Below are positions 23,202 through 33,886 of a DNA stretch of 64,000 nucleotides, one piece after another. The stretch spans positions 1,799,297-1,863,296 of the forward strand of contig JAMWFC010000049.1 of NCBI GenBank assembly GCA_027475525.1, written 5' to 3'. Position 1 is the first letter of the stretch; every line of letters begins with the position of its first letter. Below the pieces are notes generated by a model, which saw only the letters and a program-made list of their open reading frames with translations, ran no database searches and was not told the DNA's origin. This DNA comes from Macrolepiota albuminosa. Taxonomy: Eukaryota; Basidiomycota; Agaricomycetes; Agaricales; Agaricaceae. Both the position numbers and the translations under genes were made by a program.

Positions 23202-26018
23202 TTACGCAGATGGCGGACGCAACAACTCGTGAGCCGTATCAATCCTCATCTCAGTGTCGACGTTAACCGAGGATGATGAGGCGATGGGACCCGACGATGT
23301 TGAGGCTGTAGGAGCCTGAACTGACGTGGATGGGTGTGATGGAGAGGGGGGATAGGGCCCATGTCGAGAGCGGCGTTGCCATAAGTCTCGACGGTTGGGG
23401 TTCATCCCCACCGGATAGTATAGTCCACTTTCAAGGTACTCATGACCTTGATCGGATTTGCAGGCGAGTAGTGCATGGAGACGAATCATATCATTGTCCG
23501 TGGGCAGTCGCCAATCGTCCCACCGCGTGATGGCCGGGGGCTCTCCATAGAGGTCCAGTCGACGATGACGTTCATCGTCGACCTCACGGAACTGGTCAAT
23601 GGAGGCTGTGGCTGCAAGGAATTGGTTTTCGAGGTAGACCACGCCGAAGGTATAGGCGTGGTCCACCCACTCGAGAGGTACGCGGTTGGCTATCATAGCC
23701 CGTAGCACGTCAGCATCGGTGATGTGGACGGCATTAGCCGTGTCAAAGTATGGGGATCGGAACTGGACGTCAGTCTAGCTCATGGGTACGAATGGATTGC
23801 TGGGGTTGGCGGCGTCGTAATCTGCGACCGCCTCACGATACAGCCCAGGACGCGCGAGAATCAAGGCTAACAGCCTTGCAAAGCGTCCCCGAGCTCTTCC
23901 CGAAGGGGACAGTCCACGCGTCAGGGCATGGCCCAGCAGAGTACGCCAGTGAATGCGGTAAGCCCGATCCACTGCAATGCCGTATACCGAATTCATCATC
24001 CCTGGTCGACAGAAGTAGAGAACGTTCTGCGCCAGCTTGTCCAGATCGAAGGTGAAACGTACACCTTCGGAGTCAAACCCGGAAAGCATGAAAAACAGTC
24101 TTCCGGCTCGGTCCTTCCATCGCAGGTATCCGTCTGGGGTTGGCATGACCGCGATATTCATGTGATGGGATGATAAATCTAGAGGGGGCGAAATGTGCTC
24201 GTACTCTGGTGAACACACCAGAGCCATTGTCCTATCCCTCACCAATGTATAATAATTAATACTGATGCGCTGAAACTCGCGCAACAGATAGTAAGCCTTA
24301 GTGCGTAGAGACACTGAGGTGAACTTGTTCTGCGAAAGCTCATAAAGCTTTCGCAACTGCTGAGGATTCATCGGGAATCCCCTCGGTACCACTCGATTCA
24401 ACTCCTTTGAGGTATGGTAATACCTCTCTCCCCTTTCTTCCTCGTGCGTCTTCGCGGCCAAGGCTTCATCGCTCACAAATACCGTATTGGTGAGCTGGGA
24501 GTAATAAAAATGGCGGTCGAGTGCCCCGCCGTAGAACCAGTTGGAACGCTCCACCGACGTCCCGCTGACAAACACCCCGAGGCCATCAGGAATATGGCCT
24601 GTGGCCTGCTCCTCCCGGTCTTTATCGACCTTTGCCTGCCGGGTGGCCTCGTGCTTCCTCCGAGCCTCTTTTTTGCGTTTCTTGTCTAAACGCACTCGGC
24701 GTTTAGCGGGGGTTTCTCCTTCCGAGGGGGTCTCATCCGATGACTCCCCATAATCACTCCCATCGCTCGGTTCATTCAGACCGAGCGCAGCCAACGTTAG
24801 GAGTTGCCCTTCGACCTCGGCGTCCGTCCTCGTGTCCTTTATGGGGACCGCAGACGCATACGCCCTCAGTGGTGCCTCAAACTGCACCACTGCTCCGAAC
24901 CGCATCACAACTCTGTCTGCTCCTTGCGGGACGTCTGCTCCGAACTCCACTTCCGACAGGACCACCTCATCCTGCCGCTTCGCCCCTGACTGCTGGGAAG
25001 GTGCATGTGTTGACGAGGACAGTCCTCGTAAACTATTGTCAACCTCCACCAGCTCATCATGTAACTCGGCCGGGCTCGGAGTGAGTTCTCCAGATTCCCG
25101 CACCCCAACTTCTGGTCCTGCATCACGCGCTCTGAGGCATTTTGCCTCAGGTAGCTCCTCCGATGACGACGGACGCTTCTTCATAGCATTCGCGAAAGTT
25201 TTGATAGTATTGTTGTTACGCTGCTGCAGCATAACGATCTCATCCAGCAGACCCGTAATCACCACAACTCGCTGGCTGGCAGATATGAGGCGTCTCCAGA
25301 CTGCCTCTGCCTGAGGGTCCAACACCTCCGACGGCGTTCCAATCTCTCTTCCTTTTCCTTTCTCCGCGTACGATAAGCGCCGCAGAGATGGTGCACGACG
25401 GGGTGAAGGAGAAGCTCGTCGAGGCAGTGTTCGAGGTCGGGGTTGACCTCGATTTTGCGTCCTTGCTGCCAGCTCATCCCGTCTGCGCCCAACCATTTCC
25501 TGAGGCCCGCCTCCTCGTGCCCCGGTACTCCTCGGAGGCGATTGCCTCCAGTCTCTTCTATACGTCTCTCGCGGGGGCAGCGTCCTTTCTCGCTGTCGTT
25601 GAGGTTGCACCACCTCGCTCTTTACTTGCTGTTGACGCCCCGCGTCATTGTCCACGTCCATGGGTGCTACCTGTGGTGCAGTTAGTGCTTTCTCATCCGA
25701 AAGGAGTGTACTTGCACTCTGGGTCTGCGTCTGCTGCATCGGCATTGGCATTCCCCACATAACCTGTCCCCCCATCTGCTGTCCAGGACCAGCTGGTCCT
25801 GGGAAGTACGGCATCTGGAAGAACGGCGGATAAAACTGCGGAGGTTGTCCAAATTGGGCTGGGTTCTGCCCAAACTGGGACACCACTGGATACGACGCCA
25901 CAGTCGGCGTTGTTACAGGCTGCTGAATGTTTTGCTGGGGGCGATCCCCCCCTCCTCCAGAACCCTGTGGGTTCTGAGGTTGCTGCTCGCTGGTCGTACG
26001 CTGGTAAGGGTACGACAT
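23202..26018 (-). pseudogene. ORF3 of C1 (about 939 codons, one stop)
   Basis: Nearly the same protein as ORF3 of C2 at 47640-50495. ATG at 26018 (MSYPYQRT). One TAG at 23772-23774 replaces a tryptophan codon (TGG) of C2 and cuts off the last ~190 residues. About 17 residues containing VPPESAFLVDP in C2 are missing in the coiled-coil block. Otherwise it is open, with the acidic DGSDYGESSDE patch, KRRVRLDKKRKK basic stretch and the C-terminal conserved part. See the C2 entry for layout. Function unknown. Confidence 0.88.
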
Positions 26019-26088
26019 GGTACTATGAAAATGTCAACGTGTCGGTGGGAAAAAACACACTAAATTCCCCATCATCAGGTTACATAAC

Positions 26089-26224
26089 CTGATCCGACCG
26101 TCAACTCCGCATCATGATCCGTATTATTGCATCAGATAGATCAATCTCTATCTTATCCATCCGGAACAATCGTGACCCAATCCAGATCAGATACTCAAGT
26201 GATCCGAGATCCAACTGATCCGGC
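26089..26224 (-). promoter_or_regulatory. GATC-rich spacer upstream of C1 ORF3
   Basis: About eight GATC cores, mostly as TGATCCG or AGATC, lie within roughly 140 bp in the spacer between integrase and ORF3. The same cluster is kept in C2 (50566-50703), which has accumulated other changes. It may be an internal promoter or enhancer for ORF3. This is inference. Confidence 0.35.
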
Positions 26225-26248
26225 CTACATCTTATCACTGCCATCAAT

Positions 26249-29200
26249 CTAAGCACGTGAGCGCTTAGCAAGCTGATTTGGGCGCTTCACCCCCTGCAGT
26301 TCTAAGTACCAATCCAACGCTGCCAACTTGGCACATGTGTGGTACGACTCCCATGTTGTATCACCTGCACTCCATCGCACCTCGAATTCGAGGTGCGTTC
26401 CTTCCTGCCACCAATGGCCCAGGATGTCCTCGACGAACCATTCTTGTTTGTCACTGGCACCAAAATCATATGGCTCGGGAGTCACCTGATTAGGGAACAT
26501 AGCATCATCGTTTGTGTTATACCGCCTAAGTAACGATACGTGGAACTTAGGCACAATCTGACGTGCTTGCAGAGCTGCAGGCAGCTCCAGAACATAGTTC
26601 GACGTGCTTGGTTCCGCGACCAAGACTCTGTATGGTCCAATGAATTTTGGACACAGCTTTCTTGCTCTTCCTTTCGGAAGATTCAAGTTCTCCGTCGACA
26701 GGTACACTAACGTCCCAGGCGTTAGTTCTGGTTCCTCACTTCGCCTATCATTTGCATGTCGTGCCTGTACAACACGCGCGGCTATGATAGCATTGTGTGC
26801 ATTGGCTAGATTCGCCAATGCTTGCTGTGCAAAGTCCTTTACCCCTTTGTGAACGACTCCGTCTGCCTTTAGTTTGTGCAGCATGGAGGGCATATAACCT
26901 CCATTGAGCTCGAACGGTGCGTATTTCGTGGTCTCAGACACACTCGCGTTGATTGCGAACTCAGTTAGCGGTATTCTATCCACCCAGTCGCGTTGGTCTG
27001 GTCAGACCACCGTACGAAAGATCTGGGCAATACTTCTATTTGCTCGCTCTGTCTGTCCATCCGTCTGTGGATGAAACGAGGTAGACATGAGTAATTTAGC
27101 TCCCAGGAGCTTGTGAAGTTCTCGCCACCAGTGAGATGTAAACTTGGTGTCTCGATCGCTCACGATCGAACTTGGAAGGCCATGTAGCCTTACAATCTCC
27201 TTCAAGTAGATCCAGGATAACGCGGACGCCGTAATGGTTGTGTGCACTGGTATCAAATGTACCATACTCGTCATTCGGCAAATGACCACCCAAAGGTAGT
27301 TATACCCTTTGGACTCGGGGAATGGACCAACAAAGTCCATTCCAATGGAGTCCCACGGCTTTGTCGGGATGGGCAGGGAATGCAACTTCCCTGCTGGCTT
27401 CCTATTGCTGGTCTTCGACCGCTGGCAGGCCTCGCAGGTCTGGCAGAACTGCATCACTTCTTTCTGCATCTGAGGCCACCAGTACCATTGCCTCAGGTAT
27501 TCTAGTGTTTTGTTGGTTCCAAAGTGACCAACAACCTCATGAGCTTGGGTGACAACCTTAGTGAGCAGTGTTTGGTCGCGTGGTAAGCACACCACGTCAT
27601 GCCCTCGAACATTCGTTATCCGGACTAGTCCTCTCTCATCCACGCTGAAGCGTGGATGGGCGTTTGCGTTCTGCCGGATTTCTGTGTAGAACGCATCGCG
27701 TCTATAGCCTCTCATCACCTTTTGGAGGTACTCATCGGTTTGAGGGACAGGAGGGTTACGATACTCTCCTGTAGGTGATAACACGTCAGCGAGCGTAATG
27801 TCGTGGCTATCCAGTCCACGACTGCTTCCAGTCTCACTTTGGTGTGGCTTTGTTGCCTCTTTTTGCTGAGCCTGCTCCAGTTGCTCAGCCTCTATGTCGC
27901 GGCCCTCTTGCTGCTCTTGCAGTCGTTGACTGCGTCGCAGTTCGGTAGCTTGCATAGCCCGAAGCTCGACCACATGCTCCTTCACCTCTCTGTAGCGATG
28001 ATACGGAAGATCATCGCCATGAGGATCAATACGAATGTCCGCATCGACATACTCATGCGTATCATGGTGTTCGCCTGCTCTATCGCTCTCGAAGTACCTC
28101 GAGAGACAGTCCGCCACCTTGTTCAGTTTGCCTTTGACATATGTGATGTCAAAGTTGTAGCGAGACATATAGTCAATCCACCGGCGTTGCCGGGGGGACA
28201 ACGTTGCTTGAGTCTTGAAGAACTCAAGTGCTTTATGGTCTGTAATGATGTGGATCTTATATCCCATCAATTTATCTTCCCACTTAAGGAGCGCCTCAAG
28301 TATCGCCAGCGTTTCAAGCTCATGGACCGCATAATTCTGTTGGGCCGAGGTGAACTTCCTCGACATGAACCCTGCAGGCCGACAATTTTGCCATGAGCTT
28401 CCCTGGCCGTACATTGCACCTACTCCGGTCTTTGAGGCATCACAGATGAGCCAAATCGGCTCATCACGTCGGGGATCTATGGGACGAATGACTGGTGTCT
28501 TTGAGCAGATCCTCTTGATCATCTCAAAACATTGTTGATGTATAGGTCTCCATATAAATGGAGCTCCATTCTGAGTAATAGACATCAACGGTCCAGTATA
28601 TGCTGTTATATCAGGCAGACAATTGCCGATATAGTTCACTAGTCCCACGAATCTTTGCACATCATTATAGTTACGAGGCACACGCCATTTGTGTATGCGA
28701 TCGATTTTGTCCTGGTCAGGGTGAATACCCTGACTATCAATCTTGTGTCCGAGGCAATCCACTGTCTTGGCATATAGTTCGCATTTCTTCCACTTGAGGT
28801 ATAGCAAGTTAGACCTCAGTCGCTCGAAAATGACACGAAGATGCTCTTCGTGTTCTTCGATTGAATCGGAGTATATGAATATGTCGTCCAAATAGATATG
28901 GACGAACCTCCCGATAACATCCCGGAAGATGGAGGTCATCAACCTCTGAAATGTCGCAGGAGCATTGCAATCTCCTATCTGCATAATGTTGCTCACATAT
29001 GTTCCCGTGATTGACGAGAACACTGTCTTTGGGATATCAGACAAGCGAATTCTCACTTGCTCATACGCATCCGTCAGGTCAATTTTCGACCTGAACTTTG
29101 CTCTCGCCACATCTTCTCGAATCACTTCCTGATCCGGAAGTGGCGTCACGTCCTTCACGGTGTTGTCATTGCGTTGGCGTGCATCCAACGCCGTCCTTAA

Positions 29201-29455
29201 TGTACCATCTTTCTTCGGAATGCACAATAGCGGAGCAGCTTGGGAGGCTGGTTGAGCCTCCCACCAGTGGGCTCTCAGGTACCGATTGGTCTTGTCTCGG
29301 AGCTGCTGCTGCAGCGCCATTGGGCATCGAGGCAAATGATATTTATACATCTTATTCTCATCAATAAGGTTGATTTCATGGTTGACCTCTCGCCAGGGAG
29401 GTAACTCCTCCTTGGTTCCGTTCAGAATATCCGCAAATTCCTGCTGCCACTGCAA
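26249..29455 (-). pseudogene. Reverse transcriptase, RNase H and integrase of C1
   Basis: The most complete pol of the lineage here. RT: LLCIPKKDGTLRTALDARQRN, KIDLTDAYEQVRI, HIYLDDIFIYS. RNase H: LICDASKTGVGAMYGQG, HELETLAILEALLKW, IITDHKALEFF. Integrase: zinc finger AHEVVGHFG with CQTCEACQ, core SIGMDFVGPFP, IVSDRDTKF, QTDGQTERANRS, GPY/F-type FIGPYRVLVAEPS and a tail with EDILGHWW, EFEVRWSAGDTTWESY and LDWYLELQG. Only two nonsense changes: TGA 29456-29458 at the start (CGA in C2) and TGA at about 26999-27001 (W-P-D-Q in A) inside integrase. All catalytic residues are kept. A chromodomain-like tail may direct integration. Confidence 0.93.
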
Positions 29456-32400
29456 TCATAGGTCCGGAATGTCCTCCTTCATAAAACCACTGGTTTTACA
29501 TTTGCCCTTCTGGTCCACATCCTTGCATGGGCGCCCGGACAGCTTTGCTTGCACGGCTGGACGGCCATACTTCTCTCTGAGGGCAGTAATCCTCAGCTCG
29601 CTGTCATCCGGCGTGTGCAGTCGCACAGGCACTTCCTTCTTACTTCTCTGCGACGTCACAGACAGTCCGTCGAAGAACACCTCACTCGGCGACGATATCT
29701 CGTCGTCACTAGCCTGACGATACGACTCCTCCTTCGACGTCCATTGTGGTCCATTCCACGCATACATCGACACCACTAGGTCATTCCACTCAGCAGGCAT
29801 TTGTGGATCAAATGCCCATTCAAATGTGGGATGAGGTACTGGCCAATCCCAGATTGACCGATTCGTATGTGTGGAGGACGCCTCATCCTCCATCAGTCCT
29901 TGGTCGTCGTCATCTGTTACCAAGTCCTCAACCTTCACTCGCGACAACGTCGGTTGGCACTCTGTGCTTGCCGCATGCTGAGGCCGCTTGTCCTCAGACT
30001 TACTCTGCTTTTCACACTTCATCTCCTTCATCTCGGGGCTCTCCCCCCTCTTCAGAGTACGTTCGTTGATACTCGCCTGCGTACCAAACTGTACCACAGC
30101 TCGGCTGCCCACAGTACCCAATTGAAGGAGTAGTGGCTCCTTCAACTCACTGACAGAAATATCGTGCACTTGGCAAAACTGGGGTGTCACCCCAGTAGTC
30201 GTACTACCTGAATCCCACAATGTCCACGCCTTGTGGCCATTCACCTCAACGTACGACGCCAGGCACTCCTTATCCTCGCGCTTCAACACCGGTCTCACCA
30301 GCTTCTCTGGAGCCTTGCGAAGGTGTACCTTATACACCTTAACATTGGCTGCTCCAATGGGACGGTCTAATGCGCTGGCCAGGTAGTCCGTCAGAGCTCC
30401 CATGAACTCTGAGTCTGACTCCCGGGCGTAATAATCGTTGTCGTATACGTCAACCTCCACGTATTCATCATCCGACAACTCCTCTACCACAGAGGTGTTT
30501 TCATCCTCTGGTGCATCAGGTATGAGGTTCTCCACCTCATCGTCTTCCACATCAGGTTCATTTCCGGAGTCTATCCCTTCAGCATCCGGGATAGCAGTGT
30601 GCGCCGCCCGTACATAGGCACGTGGCTTACCCATAGGCTTTCCACCACCCACTGGGCATGCATTCGCAAAATGCCCAGGCTGACCACATTTGAAGCACTT
30701 ACTCGCCACAAAAGGGCGAGCTGCTTCATACTTCGGTGGCCCAGTCGGTGTCGGCAATTTAGCCTCACCAGCAGCCTGATGCGGTCGAACACCCTCTCGG
30801 CACGGACCTCTCTGAGCATCCTGTGCCGGTGCATCCCTACGGTCCCCTGGCCGGTCGCTCCAGAAGCGTCGGTCTTGCCGAGGTGCTGCTCTTACCACAA
30901 ACCTCGGGTTCGTATTGCCCACCATCTCCTTTCGACGAGCCCAGAAGGTGCCTACCTTCCGAGGCTCGGCCCTGGTTACCGATCGAACCTTTGAGCTATG
31001 TAGCCCAAAGTGTCGCGCTATTTTGTGGGCTTGCTCGTAGCGCAATGCATGCGCTACAAATTCCTCGACGGTATTTACTTTGGGCAATAGTCCGTCATCA
31101 CAAATGAGGGACTCTCTCATTGCGTCAGGTATCCCCCGCAGGAAAGTATCAATCATTACCCAGTTGTCTGGGTAAATAGACATATTCTGTGCGTGGTCTA
31201 TCAAGGTATTATAGAAACCTTGAACACCTAATCGTTCAGTGTAGGAGGTTGCAATAAACGCCTCCCGAGCATCCTGCATGGTGGATGCACTCACGAACCG
31301 GTTATATAATTCAAGGATTACATCCTTGAACGTCCATTGCTGTCATGCACGATTGTAGTGCAAGACATGATGACGGAACCAGGCTTTGGCTGGTCCGTCC
31401 AGGAACTCCGGGAGCATGAACACACGTTCTCGATCCAGACGATCCCCCCCATACTGGCATGCTGCCAGATGGTTGCACACATCCATCGTCCAATTTTCCA
31501 AGTCGCTAAACTTGGACTCCCCTCTGTATGGTTGGATGTGTTTTGACTCCGCCTTACGCAGTTTGATACCTTTGGGCAGGTGCAATGCTACGCCTACCGC
31601 ATCGTCGATTATACTACTGAGGCGCTGGTGCATATTCTCAGTATACACCTTTGTCGCCTCAGCTATTCCAGGCGTTTTATTTCTACCTTCCGCTGGAGGT
31701 ACCACGGAGAATGCACATACAGGTCGGTGACCTGTGTAGTGCACTTTCTCTGCACCCTTCCAATGCAGTGGGCTCTCCTGTCCCCCTAGCTCTTCTATCA
31801 CCTGCTTTCCAGGGCCTCGGCTCGGATCCGCCGTGGGCGGGTCCCCTCTCCTGGTGTCAGGCTGTCGTGTCCGTTGGACATATTGCCTTCTCATCTCGTC
31901 GATGGGCGTTATCCCATCGAATACAATTCCCTGGTCGTCTATCCAGGAGTGCCCCTGGCGCTTCAGGTCTTGGTTCCGCATGCGCTGATAAGCTACTCTC
32001 TCCGCAAACTTATCAGCCAACGGCACTTGATTTGTCAGTGGAACATTCTCCACTGATTCCTGTTTTGTGTGAGGGTGCCTTGGCTCCCCCGCTTCGTGTA
32101 GGTTGCTATCTACCACAGGTATGGTAGACACCGATTCAGTTGTCGACAGAGGTCTCCTTCGCTGACCTCTGAATACATTCTGTCTTTGTGCTGCAGCAAA
32201 CCTGGCAGCGAACTGCTCGTCAGACTCTCCTGCTTGCTGGGGCGCATATATATTGCTCATTGCCTCTTCCAGATGGGGAGACAACTCTGGCTTTGCCACT
32301 GGGGGTATATTCGGAATCAAGTTTGCCCCCTCTGGAGTCGAGGCAGCTGATCCTCGATTAGCCTTGCGATACATATATGCTTGGGCTTCCAGCTCAAGAA

Positions 32401-33106
32401 TCTGAACGTACAATGTAATGTATTCAACAGTATTCAATTGAGGTACATTTTCACCTCTAGCCTGTATCAACCGTATGTGCTTCAGTACATACAGTCCTAG
32501 TCGAGCACGTGTGGTATCCTTTGTAATGCTAGGGTATCTCTTCCATAGCATAGCACACTGAACCTGAAGGGTGGACTCACTCCGTCCACTCTCTTCGTCG
32601 TCGGACGTTTCATCTTCCCAATGTACTGCCAGCATTCTTTGCTCAGGAATTGTCGTTTCCTGCGGCACTCCGGCTCCCTGCTGACGTTGCATCATGGGAG
32701 TGGATTCAGTTGGAACTCTCCAACTGCCCGCCTCTTGCCTCGGCATCTTCCCCAGAAAGTACGATGAAGGTCTGCGACCTTCGATAGGTCCCTGAGCACT
32801 ACTCCTGCTCTGGAATTGTCGCCCTGACCTCCCAGTCTGCATGGAAGATTCATGATCCCTGCCGAACTGCTGTTCCAGGTCTTCCACAATTGCCCCTGGT
32901 CTCGCTGCACCGCTTGGCGCAGCTGTCGGCCGCACTTCACTCCATTGCGTCCCTCCTGGCATTCCCTGAGGCTGTCGTGAAGGCTCGGCCTCAGTATTTT
33001 CTGACCCAGGACGACCCGGGTCAGTCGCCGCAGATTGAGGATATGCCAACGACTGGTCGATGGTCTCACCATCGTGTGTCGGTTCAGTAGATTGATTGGT
33101 CTCCAT
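29456..33106 (-). pseudogene. Gag and truncated protease of C1
   Basis: ATG 33106 (METNQSTE). N-terminal block DDEESGRSESTLQVQ and RARLGLYVLKHIR, coiled-coil-like segments, capsid-like region (FSDLENWTMDVCNHLAACQY, AKAWFRHHVLHYN, VQGFYNTLIDHAQNMSIYPDNW), then a canonical CX2CX4HX4C knuckle CFKCGQPGHFANAC. An acidic linker leads to the protease with LWDSGSTTTGVTPQF. A TGA at 31343 replaces arginine. After QFGTQASI the sequence jumps to ERTLKRGES, losing the protease core block that follows the active site and the conserved UGA, so Gag-Pro is fused in frame to the RT linker. Confidence 0.9.
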
Positions 33107-33228
33107 CCAATCAAGTGTTGCTACGTCTCGTTTTACCCGGAAGCATGCGTCAAAGAAGTTGATGCACTGTTCGATGCAATCACAGTCTAGGCTATCAGTC
33201 TAGCCCCGTAGTCTTCGTCCGCAGTAAC

Positions 33229-33256
33229 AGAATTGAACCCGAAAGGTTCAAAAAAG
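33229..33256 (-). promoter_or_regulatory. Leader motif at the primer-binding position of C1
   Basis: Sense strand C T6 GAACCTTTCGGGTTC AATTCTG. TTGAACC and GGTTCAA can pair as a 7-bp stem around a 5-nt loop. Identical in C2 and related in A and B. Confidence 0.5.
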
Positions 33257-33447
33257 TGAAACAAAGTCAAGTATAGGGTTAGCCTTACGGTCACACCAAC
33301 AGAACCAGATCGGTATTTGATTCCAGTACTACGAGTATGACAGTAAAATTGGCTGCCTTATGTAAGGCAGCCAGCATGTATGTATAGTAATAATAACTAA
33401 TTAATATAAGTGTATATTAATTAATTAACTAAGTCTAATATGTTACA
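33257..33447 (-). repeat. 5' LTR of C1
   Basis: 191 bp, includes the palindrome at 33351-33372. Confidence 0.95.
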
Positions 33448-33886
33448 CATAACTTTCTCCGCCTTCAAAGGTGTACCATTCACAACGACCATGTCGTTCA
33501 TGAAATCCAGCGACACCTTATTCTTACGCATAAATGGCCTACCAATAATCATGTTGTAGCGATCAAAATTCACTATATCCATGTATTTTTTCGTCAACAT
33601 TCCTGACATCTTTATTCTCACTTCTGCGCCAAACTGCACCATAGCGTGACTCCTTACAGTCCCCAGCTGGAGCATCAATGGCTCCTCCAGTTCATGAACG
33701 CAAATCACGTTGACATGAGCAAACTGACTGGGGCGTAATGCCTGTAGTGGTACTTCTGGAGTCCCACAATGTCCATGCCGAATGTCCATTGACATCAACA
33801 TACGTGACCAGGCACTCCTTTTCTTTGATAGTATAGCGTGGCTGCTGCAACTTATTAGTTGCCTTCTGCAGGGTTATGTGTCTCAT
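33448..33886 (-). pseudogene. Aspartic protease of element B (interrupted by C1)
   Basis: Reads CLVTYVDVNGHSAWTLWDSRSTTTG: the active-site glycine of DSG is R, and a frameshift follows near 33720. After it come LEEPLMLQLGTVRSHAMVQFG and NFDRYNMIIGRPFMRKN up to the C1 insertion. The end of the protease (N-D-T-D-G-R-L to the UGA-CUAG stop) lies at 22749-22819. Inactive by the G to R change and the frameshift. Confidence 0.85.

Larger units (their letters stand above)
22820..33447 (-). mobile_element. Element C1: Ty3/gypsy LTR retrotransposon with ORF3
   Basis: Complete copy, 10,628 bp: LTRs 22820-23010 and 33257-33447 (191 bp each, two differences by eye, both CG/TG), CATAA duplications at 22815-22819 and 33448-33452. 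Minus-strand order: LTR, leader, Gag, truncated protease, RT, RNase H, integrase with chromodomain-like tail, ORF3, polypurine tract, LTR. Gag to integrase (33106-26249) is a single continuous frame of about 2,286 codons broken by three stops. A deletion of about 355 bp relative to C2 removes the C-terminal half of protease and the conserved UGA. It is inserted in the protease of B. Confidence 0.95.

Noticed and set aside
24414..25762. Several 80-160 codon open frames on the plus strand opposite C1 ORF3 (repeated opposite C2 ORF3)
   Set aside because: They mirror the opposite strand of a conserved coding region and have no independent motifs; their repetition only reflects that C1 and C2 are copies.
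33229..33250. GGGTTCAATTC resembles a tRNA T-loop, so a tRNA gene or relic
   Set aside because: No acceptor stem, D-arm or anticodon arm can be drawn around it; it is the conserved leader of C.
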